This document shows positions 33,246-44,175 of a stretch of 45,336 nt of DNA, piece by piece. How positions within the stretch are numbered: position 1 is the stretch's first letter; every line of letters begins with the position of its first letter. A model generated the notes under the pieces. It saw only the letters and a list, made by a program, of their open reading frames with translations. It searched no databases and had not been told where the DNA came from. Source of the DNA: Fragilaria crotonensis (taxonomy: Eukaryota; Bacillariophyta; Fragilariophyceae; Fragilariales; Fragilariaceae); NCBI GenBank assembly GCA_022925895.1, contig JAKSYS010000516.1:1-45336 (forward strand), in the 5' to 3' direction. Both the position numbers and the translations under genes were made by a program.

Positions 33246-34712
33246 CTATTGATTCAATGGTTTTAACCAAACTATCACAACACAAATGTTGTCTCCACTT
33301 CCTCGATTCAAAGCCTCAGAAGCAATATAACGTGACATGTTCTTTCGTCTCACATCCTGCATTCTTCGCGCAATCTTGTATCCTTCGCTGCCGGGCTCGA
33401 GGGACCCACTCGGCTTGACGGCCTCCATTTTCCGATGAACGAATTGCACAACTTGCTCCGAGGTCATGACATCCCACACACCATCAGATGCAAGAACAAT
33501 GAACTCATCATCCTCCCTTAGCGGGAAAAGTTGAATTTCTGCCTCGCCGCTAACAGTGGGTTTCGCAAAACGATCGCCAATGGCTCGCGACAAGGATAAA
33601 TTCTTGACTCGGTGAATCTTGCCATAATTATCCTCGATTTGCTCACCCATGTTCTCGATCCTCGCCCGCTCCTGTTCATCACCGGGTTTGTGATCTCGAG
33701 TCATATCTACCGCCATTCCACGACGACACAGCACTGCCCGACTATCGCCAACATTCGCCGACACCAGAGTTTTCGATCCATCTTCCCCTTCATGAATGGC
33801 TACCGCCAGCCGTGGATCCCTGATATTGCATCGCATCCTTGCCCAGCACTTCCGCATCGATCGACAGAAACGCCGCACGCAGCGCCATGACGAGCGAGTG
33901 GAGAGAGAATGTTCCATTTCCCACGACGTGCGTTTCCACTCGCGCTGAAAGCGTTGGTACAAGTGATGGCGCAAGTGTCGTGACACGTCGCTCCCACCGT
34001 GTCCATCAAAGACTCCCACAAACTTTCCGCCGTTTCCGATGAAGTAATCATCTTCCATGTAAAGACGGCCGCCTTGAATGGCGCGGACAGAAACCTATGG
34101 GATAGGAAAGAGACAAGGCGTAGCGTGAGCAAGGAGCAGTGCACGCGTGAAAAGAGAGAATACACAAAACGCGGAAGGACACGAGTTCAACAAGACATTA
34201 GGACTTACATCAAACGAGGTGCCGCCTTCACTGTTTGTTGCAACCGTAGGTTCTTCCTCATCGTCGTGCTCCTGAGCACGCTTGGACCCCAACAACAGAG
34301 TTTTTCCCTGAAAAGGGGGCAAGGAGCTCCCACCACCTCCACCTCCCCACGAAGCGAATCCAAACTCTGAGGATGGCGTTGGTCCACCCATGCTACTGGT
34401 TGTGTAGCAAATGGCCGCACCACTGACAAAGGCTGCCACAACGGAAGATGCGAGGAGTTCCCATGATGACCACCATAGCGAAGTGTCGGTGTCGTGAAGT
34501 GTTGACGATGCGCAGCGTAGTACACCGTTTGACGGAAGTGCGACGGCTTGATTGGGAATAGAATCCTGTAGTGCTGCAAATGAAGGAAGCGACAAAATGC
34601 TGTAACTTCTTGTTGCTCGAACAGAATCATCCAAAGTTGCGTATGATCTCTTTGCTAGGATGGCAACCAATCGAGATGAGGATGTCACGGACAGGCTTTG
34701 TGCTATCATCAT
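33246..34712 (-). CDS. Mitochondrially targeted, membrane-anchored PP2C protein phosphatase
   Basis: Metal-dependent Ser/Thr phosphatase, 450 aa. Exon 1 (34712-34209) encodes a Ser/Arg-rich presequence-like N-terminus (MMIAQSLSVTSSSRLVAILA) and one hydrophobic segment (about 84-103). Exon 2 (34094-33246) encodes the catalytic domain: RLYMEDD, GVFDGHGG, SANVGDSRAVL, LSRAIGDR, FIVLASDGVWDVM and EALNRGSGDNICVVIV. The intron 34208-34095 (GTAAGT...CATAG) joins SFD to VSVRAIQGG in frame. Between 33931-33940 and about 33805 the frame is shifted and then restored by two opposite single-base changes. In the other frame this stretch reads ALRAAFLSIDAEVL...QGSTA, as expected for PP2C. The protein is convergent with the kinesin gene, 38 bp apart. 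Mitochondrial location and membrane anchoring are predictions. Confidence 0.9.
34095..34208 (-). other. 114-nt intron in the PP2C gene
   Basis: Donor GTAAGTCC, acceptor CCCATAG. Removal fuses SFD with VSVRAIQGGRLYMEDD, the expected start of a PP2C catalytic domain. Confidence 0.88.
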
Positions 34713-36784
34713 GCTGAATTAGCAGGATATCGTTCCAGGTTCCTTGATCCAAGTAGCCGCTGCTGATAGACTGGTAACTGGTAGTACGATGTTCGAATAC
34801 AAGATTGATCTCAACAGGACGGCGATAGACGTCAAGACTCAAATAACTGTGAAAGCTCAAAGATCGAGGAAGAATTAATGATGTAATGGAGCACTCCTAG
34901 TCTCACACGCTCACTCTCGCGTTGATCAGCTACACCAATACGAGTTGCACAAGAGTTCTTTGTTATGGCAGGTCGGAAATGCGAGATACGATATGCGATC
35001 ACCAAAGATGAGATGTTCAACTATCCTCCAGTATTCTGACTTGTGACGCTCGGTGTACGTTGCTAAGAACTTAAGAATATGCATGTGCAGTACACAGAAC
35101 ACACAAACAACCAGAACTTGAGATTTGAGATCCTCCGGAACACCCGCGTCAAAGGCTGGATCGTTTTAAAGCTTTCTCACGAACTCTGGCCTCTGACACG
35201 CTTCTGGAGGTTAGTGGTAAGCCCCACTCAGAATGGATGGAACTTGGAGTACCTGGTACGATAATGACATCAGGATGACGTCCTTGTGTTTCGCAGTGAC
35301 AGCGTGACAGCTATCGAGAAAACTCTTCGTATGACATTTCATACGTCCACTCTATCACTATATACTAGCATGCATACACTACTAGTTGTATGAGAATAGG
35401 GTCTTCTACAGTACTGGAGTACTATGCATATTGAAATTGAGTGGAGGTGTCAATATTACTACAAGGGCCAGTACCGGTACATGAAGCATATCTTCCAGAG
35501 TTTAGGGATAAAGATGAAGTCAGTACAGTAGATGTATGATGCACTCTACTCCGAGTATTCTTTTAGAGACCAGTAGCTTTCACTCCCAGAACTCAGAACC
35601 GATTCTGAGTCAAAGCTACAGTACTGTAGCGGTAGAGTAAAAGGATTCTTACTCAACAGTACTAGTACTTGCTAATTGCACTATACACTATACAGTAACC
35701 GAAATTTGCCGAATTTCGCCTACAGTACCTGCCTTAGCTTGCTTATCATCGACGTGTTCCTTTCATCATAATTGAACTCCGCGAGGACCATCATTTTAGT
35801 GCCGCAGCTCCTCAAGACCACACAGTTGCTAGTACAAAAAAGGCTTCAATCCTCAGCAGAAGAAATCCAATCATCTGCATAGAACAAACAGCATGCAACA
35901 CAATGAGAGGGTCTGAAATGATTGCTGAATCCAACATGGAACAAGGGACATAACTTCAGATTTAAAATTTTGTCATCTTGCTGTTGTTAGGATAACAGAG
36001 GTGGCTGCATGCAAGGTTTGGCTCCTGCGAAAGGTAGTTTTCTTTACGGTCAACGAATTGCATTTGTGATGAGACTCGAGTTTTGCTGCCAAGACTTGAA
36101 CAAATCAGGAACCAACCTCAACATTGACATCTCAACAATGGTAAAACTTCAGACTAGTTCTTGAGTTCAAGACTTGTCAAATTCATATAAGTGGTTACAA
36201 TGATATAAACAAGATGTGCTGGCTGTGCAAAGTTTGGTTGCACAAGATGAGAGTCTTCACTGTCAAAGAAATCAAGTATTTCTGACAAGACTTTATCAAA
36301 TTAGAAACCAGCATCAACATTGATATCTCAACAAAGCAATACATAAGACTATTAGACAACTTTGCCAGAGAATACTTGTTGGTTACGTCCTCAACAAGCC
36401 ATATGCGAAGCATGGTTCTTGTAAATACTTCCGTAGACACTTCAGTACTGGGGCATCTAGGGCATAGCCCGTTTCCACCACGAGCTCCTGGTTCCTAACT
36501 CAAACCCTGTCACAACGTCACGACATACGTGGTATACATACTTGTAGAACATGAATGTCATACTCCCGAACCCGTGCGTGGCAGGAGGGCAACTGGATCC
36601 AACAAGACAACAGGACACAGCCCAAACCGCATCATTTCAGTCACATCCACGTATCGATAGTAATCATATCCACATATCTACGACTACTACACAGCGAAAC
36701 AGGGTTAACTGCAAAGCTGCAAAGCCACTGTTTTTGCTTTGATTGTACCGACGACTTGCATCTGAAAACAAACGAACGCGCACC
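34713..36784. other. 2-kb gene-free region between PP2C and metacaspase
   Basis: No gene recognised. 35340-35720 is dense in GTAC and AGTACT words. Between about 36050 and 36430 there are two diverged tandem copies, about 195 bp apart, of a segment containing CTCAACATTGACATCTCAAC or a close variant (near 36117 and 36312). These could be remnants of an old repeat. Confidence 0.45.
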
Positions 36785-38045
36785 ATGGCCTCCAGTTTCG
36801 ACGCTCAAGTTGAAAAGAGCATCCCAGCCGAGATCCATATGATCTCGGGATCTCATGATTCTCAAAGTAAGTACAAGTACTGTAGTACTTTACCTACCGG
36901 AAACTACGTGTACCCCTGGTAGTTGTAGGAACCGATGAATGATGAGCGAATCAGCTTTTTACGTCCCACGTCAATTGCTTCACCAAGATTCTCCATGGTC
37001 GTCGTTGAGTATCGCATATTCTTGGTTTTGATGGCATGGCACGCAGAAGCATCACAAACTAACACGCGCTGCCCTCTTTCATCTCGTGTGAATCGAATCA
37101 CAGCCAGTGCCGACGTGAGCAACGTATCCCAATTTCAACTCCCCGACCCTGCTGGCCGTGCAGGTGGCGCTTGTACGTCTGCAATTTTGCAGGTTTTGTA
37201 TAAGGACAAGCATCAACAGGCTGAGAGTTTGACGTGGGTCGAGCTCTTGCGTCGGATGCGTTCCGTCTTGCTCAATATGGGATTTGATCAAGTTCCCCAG
37301 TTGACGTCCTCCCGATTGATTGATGTACACAAGCCCATGTACATTGTTCCACCCGGATCGAACGGTACGAGGCGAGCGATTCTTATCGGCATTAACTACA
37401 AAGGACAGCAGGGACAGTTGAGTGGATGTCACAATGATGCGTCCAACATTGGAGAGTTTCTCGAGAGGGTGCACGGATTTTCGCGATCCAACATGCTCAT
37501 CCTTATGGATGATGGTAAGAATCATTCTCCTACGAAGGACAACATCATCAATGCCTTTAAACGGATTGCAGACTACAGCAAAGCTGAGATGTCGTATTTC
37601 TTCATTATTCTGGTGAGTGCCCTTCTATCAAGTAATGTGAGGATCAATTCCAACTAAGCACAATGACAAGTTTCTAACACATGCATCATTCCATGGCTCT
37701 TTTCTCTCGAAATGGGTAGGCCACGGCAGTCGTGTTCGAGATCAAGATGGCGACGAAGACGACGGGTATGACGAAACATTGGTTCCCGTCGATTTCCAGC
37801 GCAGCGGCCAGATTCGCGACGATGACATTTTCAAGATTCTCGTCCAACCCCTTCGTGCAGGCGTCACCATGACCTGTTTGATGGATTGTTGCCATTCCGG
37901 CACTGTCTTGGATTTGCCATATCGCTTTACTGCCGATGGCGATGTCATGCAGCGAAATGACAGGTTTCAACTCTTCGACAGCCCTGAGGGTGCCATTGCT
38001 GCTGCCTGTTGTCTTTTTGCACTGTTGTCTTGCATACTTGAGTAA
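36785..38045 (+). CDS. Metacaspase with p10 before p20 (type III layout)
   Basis: Ca2+-dependent cysteine protease of the metacaspase family (Arg/Lys specificity). Exons: 36785-36866, 37104-37612 and 37720-38045. The first junction joins ...ISGSHDSQ to [27 protein letters not shown]. This p10-type segment stands at the N-terminus. The p20 part follows: [21 protein letters not shown], the catalytic His in [11 protein letters not shown] and the catalytic Cys in [13 protein letters not shown] needs one C inserted near 37601 (TTCTTCATTATTCTG). That gives 305 codons with both introns removed. The layout p10-then-p20 has been described as type III, in secondary-plastid algae. It ends 70 bp from the convergent EME1 gene. 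Confidence 0.87.
36867..37103 (+). other. 237-nt intron 1 of the metacaspase gene
   Basis: Donor GTAAGTAC, acceptor AATCACAG. The phase-1 junction rebuilds the Thr codon in the DSQ-T-SADV motif. Confidence 0.85.
37613..37719 (+). other. 107-nt intron 2 of the metacaspase gene
   Basis: Donor GTGAGTGC, acceptor GGGTAG. It splits the Gly codon of the SGHG catalytic-His motif. Confidence 0.85.
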
Positions 38046-38115
38046 AGTGATGGTGAGCAGTTTAAGTAGTGCGGAGATTAACTGATTGTAGGTTTACCGC
38101 GAATTTCACCTTGCC

Positions 38116-39556
38116 CTACAACAACAGTTCATTCCGATTGTCGCATGTCATTGTCCTGTATATCTGTTCCGACAATTTCTTGCGGTGCCCTCGTTCTCCA
38201 AACAAGTGTGCCACCATATGTTCCTTAGGGCAGTCGTCGTCTTCCCCCAGGACAGCTCCAGGTGCCGTCGCACCTACAGGCTTCTGATAGGCCTGCCAGA
38301 GCGATCTAGCCGTCGGATAGTACTGTGCCAGTTGTTCAGCACGAGCGGCACTCATTCGTGGAATTTGTTGCAACATGCGTATCCATGCATCCTGAGCACG
38401 AGCTAGGGGGAGGCGCCGTGGCAGGTAGGGCGCATTTTAGTTTCCGGACACAGTCCAATTCCGTCACCTGTTGGGCATAGGGTTGTTCGGCAATGGCACG
38501 AGCCAGATCACGCAGGAATTCAATCACTTGGTTTTCGGATTTCAGGATTTGGCATTCGACGCAGAAGGCCACTTGCAGCCAAACAAGTGCGTCGTTGATG
38601 TCGCCTTCAGTGACCAAATGCCACCGTTGGGCCTGGGATGCAGCGTTCCAGTGACGACGAATCGTATCAATGATGCCAGGCAACAGAACAACAATTTTCG
38701 GTTTCTTGGAAGCCTTCCAATTGTTTCCCCATGAGGCGTAAATCTCCTCCAACCATTCTTCGAGTCGTGGGGTAGTCATCTTCTAATTCCGATCGTTCTA
38801 ACAATCTCAGAAAGTCATCTGGATCCGAGAATACAATCAGAAGACGGTCGACAAGTTGATAGCCATCGGCATTGACATCCTGAAACGCCCGGATTGCGGC
38901 CTTGGCACCGCCTGCAAGATAATCTCGGCGGAGAAAATGAATGGCTCTCTTGTCAACTCCTTCTGTTTCCATCACATGAGGACGCGTTTGGATCAGTGTG
39001 GTCCACGCTCTTCAGACCAGCTTTGTCTCAATGCTGGGTGCAGGAGGAGTCCAACTTCTTCCTTGGCAAACTTGCCAGAGATCTGTTGTGCCGCCAATTT
39101 TCGATTCAGCTTGTCCTCTTTAAGAGAAATTCGCTGCGATTCGCGTTCTTGTCGCTCATTTTCTCTGAGCACTTCCTTTTCTCTCTTTCGCCGTTGCAAT
39201 TCGAGCTCCTTGAGACGTCGACGCTCTGCGGTGGCAAGCTGGCGTTCGAGTGCCTTGTCCGGTGATTTGTGTGCTTTCGGACGCAGGCGTTTTGCAGCCA
39301 ACGACTCGACGTGAGTAGTACTGTCGTCATCGTCAGAAGAAGGAGAGTCGATCCGCGCGACTCTTGGTCGTCGTTTGGCAACAGTTGGTTTTGAAAAGAT
39401 GGACTCGGTCGGAATGTCAAAATCTGAATCATCCGAGGAGGATTTCACGGATAATGCAGCACTGGCCTTCGACTTCTTTTTCGCTGGCAACACCACCAAA
39501 CTATCATCAGAGGACGATGAATCGGAGGAAGAAAGGAGGCTAATGGGGTCTGTCAT
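38116..39556 (-). CDS. EME1: EME1-like crossover junction endonuclease subunit
   Basis: Non-catalytic partner of MUS81, which cuts branched recombination and replication intermediates in the nucleus. It starts at 39556 with an acidic Ser-rich region (LLSSSDSSSSDDS) and a charged coiled coil (ERRRLKELELQRRKREKEVLREN). A degenerate ERCC4 nuclease fold follows (ADGYQLVDRLLIVFSDPDDFL; KIVVLLPGIIDTI; ALVWLQVAFCVECQIL; VIEFLRDLARAIAEQPY). It ends with tandem HhH: QDAWIRMLQQIPRMSAARAEQL and YYPTARSLWQAYQKP. The conserved acidic triad of active XPF nucleases is not evident, as expected for EME1. Frame joints are near 38998, 38768 and 38420. Correcting one base at each gives 480 codons, close to animal EME1 length. 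Confidence 0.82.
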
Positions 39557-40050
39557 TGGTCATTCCGTCATTTCCGAATGGATTTCTGGTTACGTTTCGC
39601 TTTTTCATGTGTAATGAAATCGTGCCATGTGAAAAGTTTCTCCAAAAAATTCAAATCTGGAATTTGTCCGAGGAGTACACGCTACACGCGACATGTACCG
39701 GAATCTATGCAGTACGACGTAGGAGAGTAATCGATGATACTGTACTATGGAATACTACTGCTACTGGAGTCGCACATACGTTAAAGTCTACCGTACTCGC
39801 AGTACTGTATCATACCTGGTAATCAATGAATGCACTTTTGTCGTGTACTATGGATACAGTATAGTAGAAGCACCCAACGTAATACGTGCTACTCCGTTGT
39901 ACCGTACAAGAATAACGTTGATCCGAAGTCGGATTTTCATCACACCGAGTTCCCCCCAACAGTCAACGGTAACAGTAGAACAGTGGCAAGTGACCAGTAG
40001 GAAATCCCACAGCACAATCAAACTCCGCAGAAGTCACAAAGAAATCGACG
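39557..40050. promoter_or_regulatory. Divergent spacer between EME1 and BolA genes
   Basis: 494 bp between two outward-facing start codons. GTAC, AGTACT and TACCG words are dense from 39670 to 39920. No specific element can be named. Confidence 0.4.
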
Positions 40051-40476
40051 ATGCTCTCTAAGGTGCTGTCACCAACGACAGGAAGAATAGCATCGCCATT
40101 TGCAAAGTTACTGATTCGTACCATGACCTCGGTAGCAGCATCCATCGAATTCAAACTGACCAAAGAGCTTCAACCACTGCACCTAGAAATCCGCAATGAA
40201 TCCCATATGCACAACGTTCCCAAAAATTCTGAAACACATTTCAAGGTAATTGTCGTTAGCGACCAATTCGCCAAACTCCCAACACCCTTGCAGCGACATC
40301 GTCGAGTTAATGAAATCTTGAAAGAAGAATTGCAAGGTCCTGTGCATGCTCTTTCGATTGTGACCAAGACGCCGGAACAGTGGAAAAGCATGCAAGAGAG
40401 CGGCGCAGAAATTGGAGCGTCGCCAAAGTGTAGAGGAGGGGATGGAAGCTTGCCGCCGAAAGGGAGTGGAGTTTAA
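40051..40476 (+). CDS. BolA-family protein, probably mitochondrial
   Basis: 141 aa, single uninterrupted frame. BolA proteins pair with monothiol glutaredoxins to handle Fe-S clusters. Family motifs are HLEIRNESHMHNVPKNSETHFKV, VVSDQF, RHRRVNEILKEEL and GPVHALSIVTKTPEQW. The first 25 residues (MLSKVLSPTTGRIASPFAKLLIRTM) lack acids, carry Arg and Lys and look like a mitochondrial presequence. A second in-frame Met at residue 25 would give a cytosolic form without it. It converges on the IDH gene. Confidence 0.93.
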   Translation: MLSKVLSPTTGRIASPFAKLLIRTMTSVAASIEFKLTKELQPLHLEIRNESHMHNVPKNSETHFKVIVVSDQFAKLPTPLQRHRRVNEILKEELQGPVHALSIVTKTPEQWKSMQESGAEIGASPKCRGGDGSLPPKGSGV

Positions 40477-40736
40477 GATAGTATCAAAGTTGATTACCGT
40501 TAGTTAAGTTTTACGTTAAGTATGGCCATGAGGTACGCTGCTTTCATCGCCATATGTCGTGATGGCTACAACGGCCAAATTGACAATCGTTAGGGATTCA
40601 ACTAGAACGAGTGCGATAAGGCCAAAGTATTCTTCTCTTAGTCCATCACCTAGTATCCTATGCAAATCAAAATCAAGTGCACCAAACAAAAATGCAAGTC
40701 CAATCTTCGACGTAGGTGTGGAGGAACAACATTCCA

Positions 40737-42730
40737 TTAGACATCAGGATTCTTCACCTTCGCTGCCTTCGTCGGTGCGACACCCATCTTGACCAGCATT
40801 CTAGTAAACTCCACAATATCAATTTGTCCGTTTCCATCCACGTCGTATGTGTCAAATAGTGTCTTGACAGCATCTTCATCAACAGAGAAGTTACGACGGA
40901 ATTCACGAGACGGCTCCGACAAGGTGGAGGCGGAGCTTCATCCAATTGAGCGGCCAAATATCGATTCAATCTCCATTCCACCTTGTCAATAAATGCTTCA
41001 GTCGAAAATCCGGATGGACCAGACATATCCTTGGTACCTTGACCATATCTGAAAGTGTTGTGAATTGCCCTTCGCAACGTTTCCGTGAAGTTGAGCACCT
41101 TGTCCTTGACAGCCTGCTTTTCGGAGCTCTCGGGATGAGCATCGGCATCGAGCATGGCGGCATGATTCATCGCACCAATCATAGCCTCAACCAAACCCAG
41201 GGGATTCAAAGACGTTTCTTGACCAGCCAAATGCGCATGCCAGAGATCAGACACAGTGCCGTGGGAGGCTTCGAATTCCTTGATAAGTCTGCCATCATCA
41301 GTGACACCAACGAGGTTAGAGGTGATGAAACCAGGAGAACGATGCACTTGAGCAATCTGATCAGTCAACATATCTCCGTCGTAGTTGTGAGCGGCCATTC
41401 CAAAACCGCCATCAGTCCAACGAATCAACTGCATAGTTGCAGCATCGGAGATGAGATGTTGCAGCTCCCCTCCGCATCTTTCCAGCAAGCCAGCTTTGAG
41501 GAACTGCTCCTTGTATTCAGCATCGAAGATTTCTTTCATAGTGGCCCAGAATCCCTCCTGCCACTTGAAGACAGTTTTCTTGGTAACCACGTAAGGAGTG
41601 ATGCCAGCTTCGAAGCAACGCTTGAAAAACAAATGAGCAAGCGGTTTGACATTGTCGTAAGGGTTGTGATAGACGACTACAACGTTGTTGTCATCCGTCA
41701 GCTCTCTCTTGTCGACAATGAATGGAGCGTCTCCATCGGACGGTAGATAGGTGGTCAACAACGTTCCGCGCCCAACTTTGTTCCAACCCGCTCCGTACTC
41801 TCCCCCAACAGCATGTCGCTCGAAGAAAACAGGCTTCTTGTACCCAAGTTCAATCCCATCAATATGAATTGTATCACGGCTGATGGTGATACCATTCCAA
41901 CCGCGTCGCATGGCTCCATTCGGAGATCCGTAACTCTTCGAGAGTCCCATTTCCTTCACTTGCAGGGCAGAGGGAGTAATGGTTGGTTCCTTGAAAATGG
42001 CACCAATTCGAGAGCCGGCTTCGACAGCGTCATGTAAGACTTTATCGTTGGAAGCATCGCGAGCCTTGCAGGACAAGTCGTATCGTTCCCAAGTCGACGT
42101 ATCGAAGTATGGCTCAATCCACTGCTTTACGATAAGATTGCAGGCATAGTTGGTCATCTCTTCTCCACTGATGTATACCATAGGTGGTGCCAGGACTTTC
42201 TGACCTGGAACCAGAGTCGACTTGAATCTGAAAAATGATTGGAATGGGCCATGATTGGAAGTGCCTGAAGGGCGAAATGAAAATGTGAGTCGTCGACAAT
42301 GGGATAGACTTTGCTCCGACACAGAGATTGCGAAAAAAGTCGATAGTGACGTCAACGAGCGACCGATAAAGGATTCTGGTTCGAAATCGCCTTAACGGCA
42401 TCGTGAAGATATCGGTGCAGATATGGTGATCAAGGATATGGGCACAGATGCTACGATCATACGAGTCGTAGCGATTAACAGCGGCATGACGATGCAAATA
42501 CAATCGCTTTGGAATGGCGCCGGTGGAAGGATCGCTTAGAAGAAAGACGAATCGAATTCGGTGCATTGACTTCCACCTGCAGAATCTCTCATTGGGATAA
42601 TTTTTATCTCCTTTTCTATCTGATAAGCTCCCTAGTAGTACGCATAGATGCACTCACAGCTAGGCGAGAAGGGTGATGCTCCGCGAACAGCCCCTTGGGC
42701 AGCGCGAGATAAGGCGATGCGGAACGCCAT
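40737..42730 (-). CDS. IDH: Homodimeric-type isocitrate dehydrogenase with C-terminal EF-hand
   Basis: Oxidative decarboxylation of isocitrate to 2-oxoglutarate, mitochondrial. Exon 1 (42730-42654) encodes a presequence MAFRIALSRAAQGAVRG. Exon 2 (42227-40737) encodes the enzyme: ISRDTIHIDGIELGYKKPVFFERHAVGGEYGAG, the IDH/IPMDH signature NYDGDMLTDQIAQVHRSPGF, EASHGTVSDLW and NPLGLVEAMIGAMNHAA. At the C-terminus a frame change near 40922-40930 reveals an EF-hand with loop DVDGNGQIDIVEF. With one base added there, and the intron 42653-42228 (GTGCAT...TTCAG) removed, the CDS is exactly 523 codons. A more canonical GTGAGT donor at 42657 would break the frame. An IDH with an EF-hand-like C-terminal domain has been reported from Phaeodactylum as an NAD+ enzyme, which makes NAD+ use and Ca2+ sensitivity plausible. 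Confidence 0.9.
42228..42653 (-). other. 426-nt intron in the IDH gene
   Basis: Acceptor TTTTTCAG before ATTCAAG (FKSTLVPGQ) is clear. The donor GTGCAT keeps the frame. GTGAGT four bases upstream is a better consensus but leaves the frame off by one. Unusually long for this window. Confidence 0.6.
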
Positions 42731-43677
42731 GATTGTCGGAGTCCCAAATCTGGATTTGTGCGTTCCGTTTTCTTCTCCTTTTTTTCTTGCAGATGTCGTT
42801 TTCTGATGGTTGTTGGGCGATAGCACTTGTCACTGTTCGGCTGTGAAGTGCTTCAAGCTGCTGGGCACTGCGCATTTCCACCTCTGCACGGGACCGCGTG
42901 AAAACTCAAAAGTGCAAGAAGCTCCTTGCGTTTTTTTTTTTTTTACCTGGCACTGTATCATAGTACTTGTACTTGGCACTTGGCACCAGTAAGTATTAAC
43001 GTACATTTGCTGTCGCCTACTACCGGTAGTAGTCTACTGTACATAGTGCTTGGTTCTCGTATGCATATACATGTACCCACAGACGGACATTCCGAATTGC
43101 AGTGAAACCAGTACAATACTATTGTACCGGTATTGTGCCATGAGACAGAAATGGTTGTTTGGATTTTGGATCTTTGAAAATATAACGATTAGGTCTACTG
43201 GCACACCCTACCGGTACATGCGTACCGCGTTCTAATTGAATATATGATAGTACTCGGAGTTCGGAGTACATATCATACGATATACGATACTACAGTACAC
43301 AGTATGATGCATAAAATGCATATCATAGGTACTTCCATCTACTGGCGTACTCTGTAGCAGTGGTGTACTTCGACAAATGTTTGTAGGGTACAAGGTACAA
43401 GTACTTGTATCTTGTATATGCATACCTTGTAACTGGCACTTGTATATACTACATACATGTATATACCCATACCCTTTCCAAGATTCTACTTCCCCATTTT
43501 CCTACAGTACCATGTAGTACTTTGCGTACCGGCGGGACCAGGCATTGAAACATTGAAACATGAGAATCGACGGAATTTGTCGAAACGCCGACATGCATGG
43601 GGACCACATGGTACTTGTACTTGGTGTCAGGTACATAGATGTCATACAACTACAAGAGTACGGGTGCTCTACTTTGT
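42731..43677. other. Intergenic, very rich in GTAC palindromes
   Basis: No gene. Words such as CTACCGGTAG, GTACCGGTA, AGTACTTGTAC and ATACATGTA recur throughout 42960-43660. A run of 14 T occurs near 42931. Confidence 0.5.
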
Positions 43678-43685
43678 ATATGCAT

Positions 43686-44006
43686 CAGAGACGGGAATTT
43701 CAAACCCAGCCCACCCAAACCCACGGCCCACCCAAACCCATTGGGTTAAGGGTGGGTTTTGGGTGAGCTCAGGACTTCCTGGGTGGGTCTGGGTGGGCCG
43801 GCAAATCATAGCAAAAAATGACAGTAGATGTTTGCTACCGGTAGTAGTAGAAACATATACTCCAGTACTAACTACTGGGTTTGGGTGGGTTTGGGTAGGT
43901 CTTGGTAGATCGTATGGGTTCTGGGTGGGTTTGGGCTGGTACTTCCGTGAGCGTAGCTTTACGTGGGTACCCATGGGTTTGATATTTTCAGAAATTCCCG
44001 TCTCTG
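43686..44006. mobile_element. 321-bp hAT-type MITE
   Basis: Perfect 16-bp terminal inverted repeats, CAGAGACGGGAATTTC at 43686-43701 and its inverse at 43991-44006, flanked by a perfect 8-bp target duplication ATATGCAT (43678-43685 and 44007-44014). The 8-bp duplication and the CAG-type end are hallmarks of hAT elements. It has no coding capacity. Next to the ends are many copies of CCCACCCAAACCCA-like sequence (left) and its G-rich complement (right), likely transposase-binding repeats. Confidence 0.93.
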
Positions 44007-44175
44007 ATATGCATAGAGACCACAAGTCCAAACTGCCATCCGCCATCCGTTATAAATGCGGTTCTACTGCACCTAACTACTGTCAGAGTTTAGATGGAAT
44101 AGGCAGAAAGGCAATTAGCAATCGGTAGTCTACCTTCTAGGCAATCCGCCAAATTCAGTCATGCAGGAGGTAATT

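Noticed and set aside
40516-40737. 73-codon minus-strand frame just downstream of the IDH stop
   Set aside because: It lies in the convergent 3' spacer, has no domain and directly follows a clean EF-hand terminus.
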